From: Symbiodinium kawagutii
Taxonomy: Eukaryota; Sar; Dinophyceae; Suessiales; Symbiodiniaceae
Assembly (NCBI GenBank): GCA_009767595.1
Contig: VSDK01022210.1
Span: 151,805-215,804, forward strand
Direction: 5' to 3'
Length of the DNA stretch: 64,000 nt
The stretch's first letter is position 1. Every line of letters starts with the position of its first letter. The notes under the pieces were generated by a model. It saw nothing but the letters and a program-made list of their open reading frames with translations. It made no database searches and was not told where the DNA came from. Shown piece by piece: positions 42,501 through 51,481 of this stretch. Made by a program: the position numbers and the translations under genes.

Positions 42501-45500
42501 TCGAAATGTGTCGCGGCTTTCTCTGAATAACACTTTCCTTTCACGCAGCCATGATCAATATGGGATGTATGTCGCCGGCAACATTGCCTAGCAACTTCCA
42601 CTGGCAAAATGAGATCTTGTTTGTAGCCATGTGCCTTCCTTCCAACATGCTAGGTTGGGATCCATGTCGACAGCGGCCCTGCTTTACCCCAGCCAAGGCA
42701 TCAATCCCGGCTCCGGCTTTGTAGGGCCAATTGATGCGGGACTGTGGCCGCATTGATGCGCGCGACATATTTGCGAGCCAGGATGGTGTCAGCGCCAAAA
42801 GCGGTAAAAACGAGCATCTCCGACTCCGACCTGTTGAAAGCACGTGCCACTCGGGCACGCTGCAGGCGGCAGCGCGGCGCGCCACCAACTCCTGGAAGAG
42901 TGCGACCACAGCAACGCCAAGCGGCGATAAAACTTTTGTCTCAAAATGTTCCCAAACTCCTTTGGTGATACTCTTGTGTAATTTCCAGCGTAGGAAATGT
43001 TCGCCACAATCCAAGCTGGCGCAGTTGTAGTCAACCCTATCGCGCCTCAAAGAGGCTGCCTGAATCTGCTTGCCTCAGGGGGGCTCGACAATCTCAGAAA
43101 CCAGTGGCGAACCATGGTTGATTCGCTGGTAAATAGCGAGCCACGATGGCTACTACGAACTGATAATGGTTCATGGTGGTCAATCATCGTTCCCCAATTT
43201 TGAACACGGACAAACCAAACCGAGGACCTATGATTATTTGTCGGAGTCAGCCAAATGAATCTGGTTGCGATTTACCTTTGGGAAACATTCTGAAGATAAA
43301 AGTCAGGCTTGTGTCCATCAACGTCTTGCCGCGGTAGAACATTCTGGGCCCCAACACCAATGGCAATCAGCGCCCAGTCGCTGGTGCCCTGCCAACAACC
43401 GCAGCTTGTAAGACACGACAACAAACAAACACTTCATCGTTATCAAGAATTCCCAGTAAGGTGAACGCCGAATTGGGAACCTGCAACAGTCAGCAATTCA
43501 ATTCACCAGCAAACTTGGGAATTGTTGTGACTCAGCAGCGTGAAGGAAAAGCCATTGGAGTAGCCTGTTGAGATTAGGATTACCATGGGGATGATTGACC
43601 CTTTGTTCGCCATTGCTGATTGCCATCCTCAGAAGCAACCACGACTGAAATGACTGACAACAATTAGCCATGCTCAACAATTAGAAACAAGTGGACCATT
43701 ATTACCCTACCAAACTCATGTTGTCCCAGGGATCTGGGAAGGTTCCGGGTTGCTTGGAAGTGAACCGTCACAAGAATGACACGCAAACAACCTTGATGTG
43801 TATGGTAGAACTACTGAGTACATGGAACCTATAAACTATGTGGCAAACCTACCAATTGCCCTGGAAGTTCTCCCTGATCATGACCCCTGATTGATGGGTG
43901 GGTTCTCACATTTGAGGTGTTCACCCCGGCTATTAGAGACCCTGGTGGCTGGCTTCGGACCGCTGATCTCACGTTGTGTCTGGGTGCTTGTTTTGCTGCA
44001 GCATATCGTCTACCAATTCTTTCTGGCTCCCGATTATTGCAGGTTGTGTATTTAAGTAGTGACGATTCTATCGTTGCCACTATGTCTTAATGATTGCTGA
44101 TTATAGCCTGATTGTTGAATATACCATGCCACCATTGTGGATATACAAGCGGCTCCTTGATCAAACGCAGGGGTTTTCAAACACGCAAGCGTTGTAGTTT
44201 CATAACCAGTCAGTTCTCTGCAAAGAATTGGGAACTTGTGGTTGAGCCGCCCATCCCTGGAGTGTGGTGATTTAGCAGTGGCTGGGGATAAATGTCACCC
44301 AAATGCTAGACTGCTAGAAATGATCAATGCCAAAGTAACGCACATTCACATGTTACACTCCTGTCGCAGTAGGAATATGAAAATTGTGGAGATTCAGCCA
44401 TGGATGGTGCTAGCACATGGGCACGCAACCCAAAACACAATCAAGTACAAGAGTTGCCTGCTGCCTTGAGGTTTCACGCTTCGCTGCTGCCCAAGGCACG
44501 CTTTGAGCAAATGCTGCACATCACCAGCGTCCGCAAACTCCATCACCTAGCGGTGGATGCAGCACGGCACAGCAGAACCAAACTTCGCCAACTGAACTGC
44601 ATCATTAACAACTAGTTGGTGAAGTTGATAAGCAATTAACCAACTGAATCATTAACCATGGGTTCGTGGCTATTAATCAACTTCACCAAGAATCATGGTT
44701 AATGATAAGCAACTAGTGGTTTTTGGGGCTATTTGCCAACTAACCCTTGTGAGTAACAAACATGAATGGTTAATAATGACATTTGAACATTGACCAGTAT
44801 GAATCCTAAAATGATTCAGCAGTGATTGGCAATACCGGTGTAGGGTTAATAAATGGTTAATAAAGAAGTGGTTAACAAATAATCAATAATAGTTCTTCAT
44901 AGGGAGCAATGACTAACAACGATGAGCAAATGATTGATCATATTGTTATCAAACATCATATTGGGCACAGTGGACCTTGGCCTTAGTGGACCCCGTCCTA
45001 TTGCTACACAATCTTTTCCAGAAGGCTAAACGTGATCTGCGGTTCAGTGGCTTCCCTCATAGCAATGGGTTTCACAGAAATACTTCATCTGCATCACAAT
45101 GTCTTGTAGTGGAAGATCTATGTGTATTTCAACATATAAAGGATTATGAAGGTGCTACCGCACAAATGTAAACACATTGCAACACATTCCATTCTTTAAT
45201 ACACATGTAACAAATGTATACGGTGCATACTGCACACCAAAGTAAAAACCAAAAGCACCTGGACATGCAAAGTTCGTGCAGGCCTGCACGAACTTGGGCA
45301 ATATACAACCAGCGTGCTCTCTTGAACTCCATCAGTTGGAAGCCAGCACCTCTGAACACATGGGCCACCATAAGCAAGGTTCACAACCAATCAACCAAAC
45401 AACCATGAACACAACCCGGTTGAGCATCCAACAGCATATCACTGATAAAACCCGTTGGATGCTGATCGCCTCATGACGCTCAGCCATTTGCGAAGCTGAT

Positions 45501-48500
45501 GCAGCGAAGGCATTTCTACCAGGATCGGAGAACATCCAAAGAAGTGCACCACGAAAAACAACGCAGCCTGACGACATCCCACCAGATCAAAATGGTCAGG
45601 TTCATGATCAACCAAGCAACCAACCAACCAACCAACCATGACAATGATCCCCCAACGAAAGCAACTGAGCAACCAACCCACCGACCCACCCACCCACCCA
45701 CCAACCAACCAACCATGAGTTGAATCATGTTCACCGCGCCCTTCGCACCGTTGGTGCGACCAGTGTCAAGTTGCTAAGCTCAAAGATTCGTCCAGCTCCA
45801 TGGAACCATAGTAACGCAGGATGCACCTGAGGCAAAGCAAAGAAGTGCCGGTGCTGCTTAGGTGAATCATTAACCATGGTTCAAAAAAGGTACATACTGC
45901 ACATTAATGGACTCACATAATAGATGTTGCCATAAAAATTTGGTTTTGCAAGTTGTACAATAGATTTACCGACTGCACATCCGTGCATACTCAAAACGTC
46001 ACAGAGATGGTGTGGGCTGTTGGCATTAGAAGGTGGACTTGGAGGACGAGGATTGCTGCATTGATGTTCAATTGATCATGGTTGCCCGTTGTTGTTTTCT
46101 GCCAGCTTATCAGCAAGTATCAACCACGACTCAGCAACATTAAGCAAACCCTAACACCGTAACACCCGATTTCTGCCACTCCTTCTGGCTGTTTCCATGA
46201 ATTGGCCACTTATTGACCATATATACTGCCCATCATTAAATGCTATAAGGCGTCTATCATTAACCCCAAGCACCCTCCCCAATTATGTTGTTTGACTGGT
46301 TAATGAGTACTAACCGTCATAAACGGCTACAAGCCTTCTGTCATTCATTAATCCGAACTATCCTCCACAATGAATGGACTTTCTTTGACTGGTCAATACC
46401 TATAACACTATAACCATAAATCAAGCTGATTACCCATATACTAAGCCCATCAAACATGATTTTACCAACCACTAACCCCATATCATCACAATTTTCACCT
46501 TTCTCCTAACCCTATCTCCTAAATCACCCACTTACCCATTAACCCCCATTCACCCCCATACGTAACCCCTATATACACCCCACATCAACCAACGCCATCC
46601 CTCCCTCCCCTCCCCGCGCGGGTCGCACTTGGCTCTCGGACGGATGCTTCAAGGCCTGAAGAGCCTTGACCTCACCGAAACAAGGAGGATGGTTGATGGT
46701 TAATGGTGGGTTGATAGTGGTTAATGGCTGGTTGATTATGATGGTTAATGGTTAATTGATAATGGTTATTGATGGTAAGTAATGGTAAATAATGGTTGGT
46801 TATTGATGATGGTTGGTTGGTTATTGATATTGTTAATGGTTCATAATATGGAAAACTACCGGGGTAAATAATGGTTGGTTAATATATGGTCAATAAATAG
46901 TTGCTGAATGATGGTTGGTTAGTTGATGGGCTCATGATGGTAAATTGATGGTGGGTTAATGGTGAATTGATGCTTAATGGTTAATAATACGGAAAACTAC
47001 GGGGGTAAATAATGATTGGTTGATATATGGTCAATATATAGTTGCTGAATGATGGTTGGTTAGTTGATGGGCTCATGATGGTAAATTGATGGTGGGTTAA
47101 TGGTGAATTGATGCTTAATGGTTAATAATACGGAAAACTACGGGGGTGAATAATGGTTGGTTGATATGTGGTCAATAAATAGTTGCTGAGTGATGGTTGG
47201 GGTGGTTGAATAACAACAGGTTTATTCATGATTAAGGGTTCATGGTTGGTTTGTTAACAGGTCCTTCTGGCTAATGATTGGCCATGGATCTGTAGTGATG
47301 GGTTCGTGGTGAGGAAATAAGTGGTTAAAAATCGGTCAAGGCTGGTTGGTGATGGTTGATGTATAAGGAATTATTGGTAAACATGTGTTGAGGAGCTCAT
47401 GATTGACCATGCTCAATACACGATAATCATGGACAATCATTAGCCATCATGAGGGATGATGGTATTAAACATGGTTAACAATTCCCAAATATTAATCAGT
47501 AGCCTTTTATCAACCATGATTGGGAAATGGATGGTTAACATATGAAGCATGGTCAATGTAAGCCATCAAATTAATTTCAACCAATATGTTAACCAATATT
47601 TAGTTCGCCATATATTAACCATCATGCTTAATCTAATCATGACTAAATAGCCCCATTAATGATAACATTGGCCAATGATTCACCATATTGACCATGACAA
47701 ATGGATGGTTAGTCCATGGTTGATGCGGACGAATAGGTGGTTGTGAAATCCCTTCCAGGCCTCCGCCAAGTGTTCGGCCTCTTCTCCGGCCTGCGGGTGC
47801 CATCGGGGTCAATGGTGGTCAATGGGTTGGTTAATGATTGGACAATGGTTGGTTAGTGATGGTTATTAGTTGGGTAATGCTTGGCTAATGGTTGATCAAT
47901 GATGGTTATTGTTATTGGTTGGTTGATGGTTGCATTAATTGGATGGAATATATATATATATAATATATATATATATATATTTTATCTGCAAAAACCAAAT
48001 TGTTGATTAATGGTTGCTGACTAGCTAATTGGTGGCTAATTTTATGGTAAATGGTTGGCTAAATTATGGATGATACTTGGTCAATTCATGGTGCATGATG
48101 GTTGGTCAACGACCAGCAATGGATGATACCGGTAGGCTGAGCTAGGCTTAGCTATTTAGGTTGTTGATTGTGGTTCGCAAGAAAAACTGCTCGCTGCAAA
48201 GGTACCTCCAGAAAGCTTGGTAAGTGGTTATTCGCAATCGATTTCCAGGAATAGAGCGATGAATGCTAGGAAGCCCGTGCCGTGTCGCACTTCTTCACAG
48301 TGTTCGAAATACATGTGCATGGGAAAGGACATAATGTGATTGTTCTTTTTCCTTCACGCGGTCTCAAAGGCTATTTTCAGGCCAATGCAATCCGTCTAGT
48401 AATATGATACATGATATAATTAACTGATATGAATTCCAAGTTTCACACCGAGGAACTGAGTGATTAAAGCCGAACAAAATACCCTTGACCCTACTCATGA

Positions 48501-50838
48501 ACCATATGACCACGCACAGTCTAGAAGGTACTCATGAACCATGGGACCACACACACTTAAATTTTCAAACAACCATTGAATGACCAACCACGAACCACTA
48601 AACAAACATGTCCAATCATGCCCATGTGCTGGTAACATCCGCCATCGCCCATCCACGCCGTCATGGAAGTCTTCCCTAATTTTTTGACCTCGGTGGCAGC
48701 AACACAAAATGACCAAGTCCATGAAGTGCCAGCAACAAATCAACAGAAACCACAACCCTAAGCATCCAAAACCCTCGTAGCAGGGTATTTGGTCAGGAGT
48801 CAGCGGGTGCTTGGAGCAAAAGTCATGAGAAAGAACAAAGCAAGAAAAGAACCAAGCAACAAAAAATAATCAAAATAAAAACAAAACAAAAGTAACTGAA
48901 AAGTCGACGCTTTGTCTGGTCAAGAAATGTGCATGTGAAAATCTTCATCAGCGACATGCCAGGTTTCCCAAATGACCCCCAGAGTCGTTGATGACGTTGC
49001 GCCCGAGGTTTGTTGCGGTTGCACGGCTTGGTATCAAGTTGGTGCCTTCACAAATAGCCCCATGGTTAGCAGTCCGAAGGTTTCTTGTTTCCGAGGTCAT
49101 CCTCCAACCCGGATGTAGTTTCAACCCTGGTAATTCCAGAGACTTCTGTTGGAAAAAATCCTTGATCCGCAAGCCTTTGCTCAACAATCCACCGGCATAA
49201 CTTGGTGGGTCTCTGTGTTACGGCTATAGTTCCAGCAACCAACCAACAGCATCATCCGACATCAACGAACCTTAACCAACCTTAACCAACCTTAGCCAAC
49301 CTTAACCAACACCAATTAACATCAACCAACCTTAATTAACCAACACCAACCAACATCAACCAACTTCGACCAACCAACCTTCAGCAGTTCTCCGCTTGAG
49401 TTTCCTGCTGCACACAGAAGACCTGTGGAGCTCTGCCTCATGAGCCTAGCTTTTGCGACCGGTCGCGGCTTCCAAGGGGTTCGCTGCACTGGGCTTAGCG
49501 AAAGATATTTTTTCATGCTGGGAACAGGGCTAGGTGCCTACCATGTGGTGCGCTGCGCCTCCATCGTTTAAGGCGTTTAGGAACCAGGAGACCTGGCTAT
49601 GGGTCAATATTAACCAACCAATAATAGAGGATAATGACCAGTAATGATAGGGAAAACAATGGTTGATGATGAGGAACCAGGTGTACAGGGTTTTGACCCA
49701 CTGCCACAGGAGAAAAGTGCTATTATGTTGTAGTGCCAACATGCTGGACGATATGTCATTTTTGATTATTGGTAGATGTCACTACAACGTAATGTCACTA
49801 TTTGACTAAATGATGACGGGTGAAAATACTGCAGCATCACTTTAGTTGTTCTTAATTTCTGGGCTCGAATTGACTAAACAAATCCCAACATGCATTTTTC
49901 CACAGGGCAGCAAGATTTTGTGGAGCTCCACCATTTCGCGGACCCTCTGTTGGCAAAAGCCCAACTACTTCAAAATTGGGGTGAAGGCTCTAGTGATGGA
50001 CATGAACCAAGGGAGGAGCGTTGGTGATCAATGCTGCAAACCATTGGGGTAAACGAAAACCGAAGGAACACGAATAGTTTGCCTCCATGAGTGAGCTTCC
50101 ATGTGCTATTCCATGTTCATGATCTGATCCTCGAACTTCATGGGCTAACCTGAAGCTATGCTTGGGTGCCAATGATGGCCGCTTTTCGGTGGCCACCACT
50201 TTGAGATGACGATGTCCGTGACCACAGCAATAAGACTCCAGGAATCTCCCAGTTCACCCTGTTGCCAGTGATGGCCTGCGGTTGCTAGGTTGGAATAGAC
50301 AACAAAGACCAACAAGTGTGGAGGGACACAAGCAAGATTGCCACAGGAAAAAACGGCAACAATGAGGAAATCAAGAAGTAGTTTGACAAAAATGGGCGGT
50401 GCATGTTGATAAGCTCCTAATCATGATGGTGAATCAAAAGCTATTTGCGATTAGATAAACTGATCGTGGCGTATTACTACAGATCTATCGTTCCTCTGAA
50501 AAGCCAACAAAAACAACTAGGCTGTACAGCCATTGCCAACCATTATTATCCTGGGTTCACCCATCAACAATTCCCTACCATCGCTGATGACCAAATTTCT
50601 GGTCGCTTATGATGCTGATTCGCCTTTTTCAACCTATCATTCACCAGGGATCGCCTATAATAGAACTCTTATTAATTACTCCGTATCAATCATCATAAGC
50701 CATTGCCAACCACAGATTCCCACATCTAACGTTGCCTCCACCAGTCATACCCAGCACCCCAAAACGGTGAGCCCTGCAGCCGTGCGGCAGGACTTCTCCA
50801 TAGGCTCCTCGACCCAGGTGTCGAACTTCTTCGAAGTC
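27501..50838 (-). CDS. Ser/Thr protein kinase gene (NEK-like), exons dispersed over more than 22 kb
   Basis: Exons in order: 50838-50789 (glycine loop LGRGAYGEV), 49445-49409 (STGLLCA), a Lys-bearing start near 49145, 47790-47761 and 46670-46647 (alpha-C, EEAEHLAE-VKALQALK), 45826-45761, 44546-44478 (hinge VMEFADAGD), about 37529-37434 (VLHRDLKPSN), 36188-36149 (DFG), 33559-33500, 31567-31523 (APE), 30006-29975 (VWSLGVILYE), 29718-29699, 28566-28522 and perhaps 27541-27501. All conserved catalytic residues are seen. Phases agree at the seven junctions from the HRD exon onward and at the hinge. LGDFGVAK, TCVGSPTYMAPE and PFEGLGELVMRI are closest in style to NEK kinases. Alpha-E and the extreme C-lobe are not placed. 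The coiled-coil region ending about 1 kb upstream may be its N-terminus. Confidence 0.8.
28207..28274. repeat. 21-bp minisatellite, three copies
   Basis: CAACCATGATGCACCATTCA plus T or G repeated three times in tandem. Confidence 0.9.
28348..28461 (+). mobile_element. MITE-like element, family A copy 4 (most complete)
   Basis: 114 bp from TGGCTGTGGGTCAA to TTGACCCATAGCCA: a 14-bp terminal inverted repeat with one mismatch. It is flanked on both sides by TA, compatible with a 2-bp target duplication of the Tc1/mariner type. It lies downstream of the last firm kinase exon. Confidence 0.75.
28522..28566 (-). CDS. Kinase exon: alpha-G region
   Basis: CAG acceptor; encodes (G)LGELVMRISSGQCP, the S-L-x-E-L-x-x-x-I-x-x-G segment after PFEG. 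Likely GA donor (CCTG|GACGG). Joins the 20-nt exon in phase. Confidence 0.75.
29699..29718 (-). CDS. Kinase 20-nt microexon (FFQRPFEG)
   Basis: Only 20 nt: AAG acceptor, GA donor (GAAG|GACGC). It completes a split codon at each end and supplies F-FQRPFE-G, the R-P-F-x-G element after alpha-F. Phase fits both neighbours exactly. Confidence 0.65.
29975..30006 (-). CDS. Kinase exon: alpha-F
   Basis: CAG acceptor; encodes VWSLGVILYE plus two bases, with a GA donor (GAGTT|GAGGCC). Completes the invariant D-x-W-S-x-G motif whose Asp is the last codon of the APE exon. Confidence 0.82.
31523..31567 (-). CDS. Kinase exon: APE
   Basis: CCTAG acceptor, GT donor (GAT|GTGCGG), 15 codons APEIVSGDPYGAACD in phase 0. 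The Ala-Pro-Glu and the alpha-F Asp are intact. Confidence 0.85.
31568..33499 (-). other. Kinase intron containing a nested coding block
   Basis: GC donor after the ATG codon of PTYM and TAG acceptor before APE. Contains the 32361-32788 block, an (AT)n tract at 32905-32928 and an (AC)n/(AT)n tract at 33363-33392. Confidence 0.7.
32361..32788 (-). pseudogene. Nested coding block, one frameshift, inside a kinase intron
   Basis: The minus strand is strongly coding: DPLELLKACEFLAGISNAVA, then helical Leu/Ala-rich sequence to ELCEVKLGLLPAG. It then changes frame at GAGAAAAG (about 32561-32568) and continues KLAKVRLEEGRHAGTEKQVA to TAQELFGGDFQDI and a TAG at 32361. One extra A in the A4 run would keep the frame, so this is a 1-nt loss, a sequencing error or a pseudogene. 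It has no internal introns although its neighbours have exons of 20-110 nt. A TTAG acceptor sits at its upstream edge and no ATG is seen there. No family recognised. Confidence 0.55.
33500..33559 (-). CDS. Kinase exon: activation segment
   Basis: CAG acceptor, GC donor (ATG|GCCCCT). 20 codons ending NMTCVGSPTYM; the Thr-x-x-Gly-Ser/Thr-Pro activation-loop motif is complete. Phase 0 at both ends. Confidence 0.85.
36149..36188 (-). CDS. Kinase exon: DFG
   Basis: CAG acceptor, GC donor (AAG|GCAGCG). Encodes DGLVKLGDFGVAK; the metal-binding Asp of DFG is present. The first base completes a Ser codon begun in the HRD exon. Confidence 0.85.
37434..37529 (-). CDS. Kinase exon: catalytic loop
   Basis: Encodes VHSNRVLHRDLKPSNVMLT with a GC donor (ACCAG|GCGCTG). 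The upstream boundary is either the CAG before 37529 (adding GVRLTLAATE) or the GAG before 37492. HRD Asp and the Lys and Asn of K-P-x-N are intact. Confidence 0.85.
40204..40327 (+). mobile_element. Family A element, copy 5
   Basis: TGGCAGTGGGTCAAAACCCTTAG core to ACCCATAGCCA. A family B copy ends about 90 bp to its left. Confidence 0.6.
42717..42891 (-). CDS. Probable exon, frame uncertain
   Basis: A GC-rich block open in several frames. After a CCAG acceptor (exon from 42891) one minus-strand frame reads through RLQRARVARAFNRSESEMLV to FTAFGADTILARKYVARIN and AATVPHQ, which is the most protein-like. Another minus frame (42541-43050, 169 codons) is also open with ALFQELVARRAAACSVPEW. No family recognised; it lies in a kinase intron, so it is either an unplaced kinase exon or separate. 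Confidence 0.3.
44478..44546 (-). CDS. Kinase exon: hinge and alpha-D
   Basis: CTAG acceptor, GT donor (AGC|GTGAAA). 23 codons VMEFADAGDVQHLLKACLGQ plus QRS; the V-M-E-F hinge is diagnostic. Phase 0 at both ends and joins exon 45761-45826 to give LTLVMEF. Confidence 0.82.
45270..45295. repeat. 26-bp perfect palindrome
   Basis: AAGTTCGTGCAGG followed directly by its reverse complement, with no loop. Could extrude a cruciform or be a dyad binding site; no neighbouring gene edge supports either. Confidence 0.9.
45607..45715. repeat. ACCA/ACCC microsatellite
   Basis: AACCAACCAACC and CACCCACCCACCC blocks. Confidence 0.85.
45761..45826 (-). CDS. Kinase exon: beta-4 to beta-5
   Basis: CAG acceptor, GT donor (CTG|GTCGCA), 22 codons VHPALLWFHGAGRIFELSNL-TL. 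Contains the H-P after alpha-C and leads in phase into the hinge. Confidence 0.75.
46647..46670 (-). CDS. Kinase exon: end of alpha-C
   Basis: GGTGAG acceptor; encodes VKALQALK, followed in the DNA by CATCCG. With the preceding exon it gives LAE-VKALQALK, where the Glu before VKAL is the alpha-C Glu. The donor is uncertain because CATCC also starts the next exon. Confidence 0.6.
46830..47200. repeat. 141-bp tandem repeat, about 2.6 copies
   Basis: The landmark GGAAAACTAC recurs at 46850, 46991 and 47132, a constant 141-bp period, with nearly identical flanking text (AATAGTTGCTGAATGATGG). Confidence 0.92.
47761..47790 (-). CDS. Kinase exon: alpha-C
   Basis: CGCAG acceptor, GC donor (GAG|GCCTGG), ten codons AGEEAEHLAE in phase 0. 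It fits the start of alpha-C and ends on the expected Glu. Confidence 0.6.
47948..47985. repeat. (TA)n microsatellite
   Basis: Two TA runs joined by TATAATAT. Confidence 0.9.
49137..49145 (-). other. Possible start of kinase exon bearing the beta-3 Lys
   Basis: After CCAACAG the minus strand reads AAGTCTCTG (KSL), which would follow LLCA in phase 0 and give an A-x-K-like motif. The 3' edge is unknown (ELPG follows). Confidence 0.3.
49262..49376. repeat. AACCTT/AACATC-type minisatellite
   Basis: AACCAACCTT and ACCAACATCA units repeated with variation. Confidence 0.8.
49409..49445 (-). CDS. Kinase exon: beta-2/beta-3
   Basis: CTAG acceptor; one base plus 12 codons LMRQSSTGLLCA, joined in phase to the glycine-loop exon (GEVL-LMRQSSTG). 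Likely GC donor (GCA|GCAGGA). Confidence 0.65.
49594..49707 (-). mobile_element. Family A element, copy 6 (opposite orientation)
   Basis: TGGCTATGGGTCAATATT to TTTTGACCCACTGCCA; 114 bp, the reverse-complement layout of copy 4. Confidence 0.7.
50789..50838 (-). CDS. Kinase exon: glycine-rich loop
   Basis: CTTTAG acceptor; encodes DFEEVRHLGRGAYGEV plus CT, GC donor (CT|GCCGCAC). L-G-R-G-A-Y-G-E-V is a canonical ATP-binding loop. Confidence 0.82.
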
Positions 50839-51481
50839 CTAAAGGGCGCCGGTGCCCCAGGTCACAGGACCAGCAACGCAGGCTGCGAACATCACCAGGA
50901 CATCCAGCATCCATGGATTGCAAGGATTATCATTTTGCATGGATGTTTGATGTACACTGCAATTATCCATACATCGCTAAAAGAAAGTTGCACTGTGCAA
51001 TTTATGCAATTTGAAAAAAAGGTCGGTCAAAGTTCTGGTGTATAATGTTTGTGGGATGTAATCGCGGCGGCTGTAATCAATCAAACACGTCTTCTGATAC
51101 ATAAATATTACAGGTTTTCCAAGCATCTGCGTGTCCACAGGAGCACTGATGGTCTTCGTTGTCCGAAAGACCACTTCCTTACTCGTTCAGCTCTGTTTGA
51201 TTGATCAATCAAACAGAATACATTGATTGGATTTGATTGGTGGTTATTTTGGCTATTCTAAATTGATATTGCACGGTCTAATTTAAATCATCCCCAAGCA
51301 TCAACGAACACAAGAAAGGATTGAAACTGAAACCACCAACAAATGGAGCAATGGCAAATCTCAAAGCTAAATTGATGTTTTTTCCTCAGCACGATCGCAT
51401 TCACCTTTCCCAAGTGCTGACTGACAGCACCAAAATTCCGGCCAAAAGCAGGGCAGCAAAAAGTGCATAAGCTCAGTTCTT

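Larger units (their letters stand above)
37530..44477. other. Long intron region of the kinase gene with unplaced exon-like patches
   Basis: Mostly low-complexity ATTAACC/GGTTAAT sequence. Coding-like minus-strand patches: about 40450-40535 (ETIGQLIGEAAALFALFSQ), 43330-43397 (GTSDWALIAIGVGAQNVL after a CAG acceptor) and the GC-rich 42.6-43.1 kb block. One of these may hold the missing alpha-E helix, but none is convincing. Also contains family A and B elements near 40.0-40.3 kb. Confidence 0.4.

Noticed and set aside
47941..47990. TA-rich tract as promoter or origin
   Set aside because: Identical (TA)n tracts occur many times in the window with no consistent relation to genes.
49250..49380. 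Regular AACCTTAACC units considered as a CRISPR-like or telomeric array
   Set aside because: No spacer-repeat structure and the unit is irregular; a simple minisatellite.
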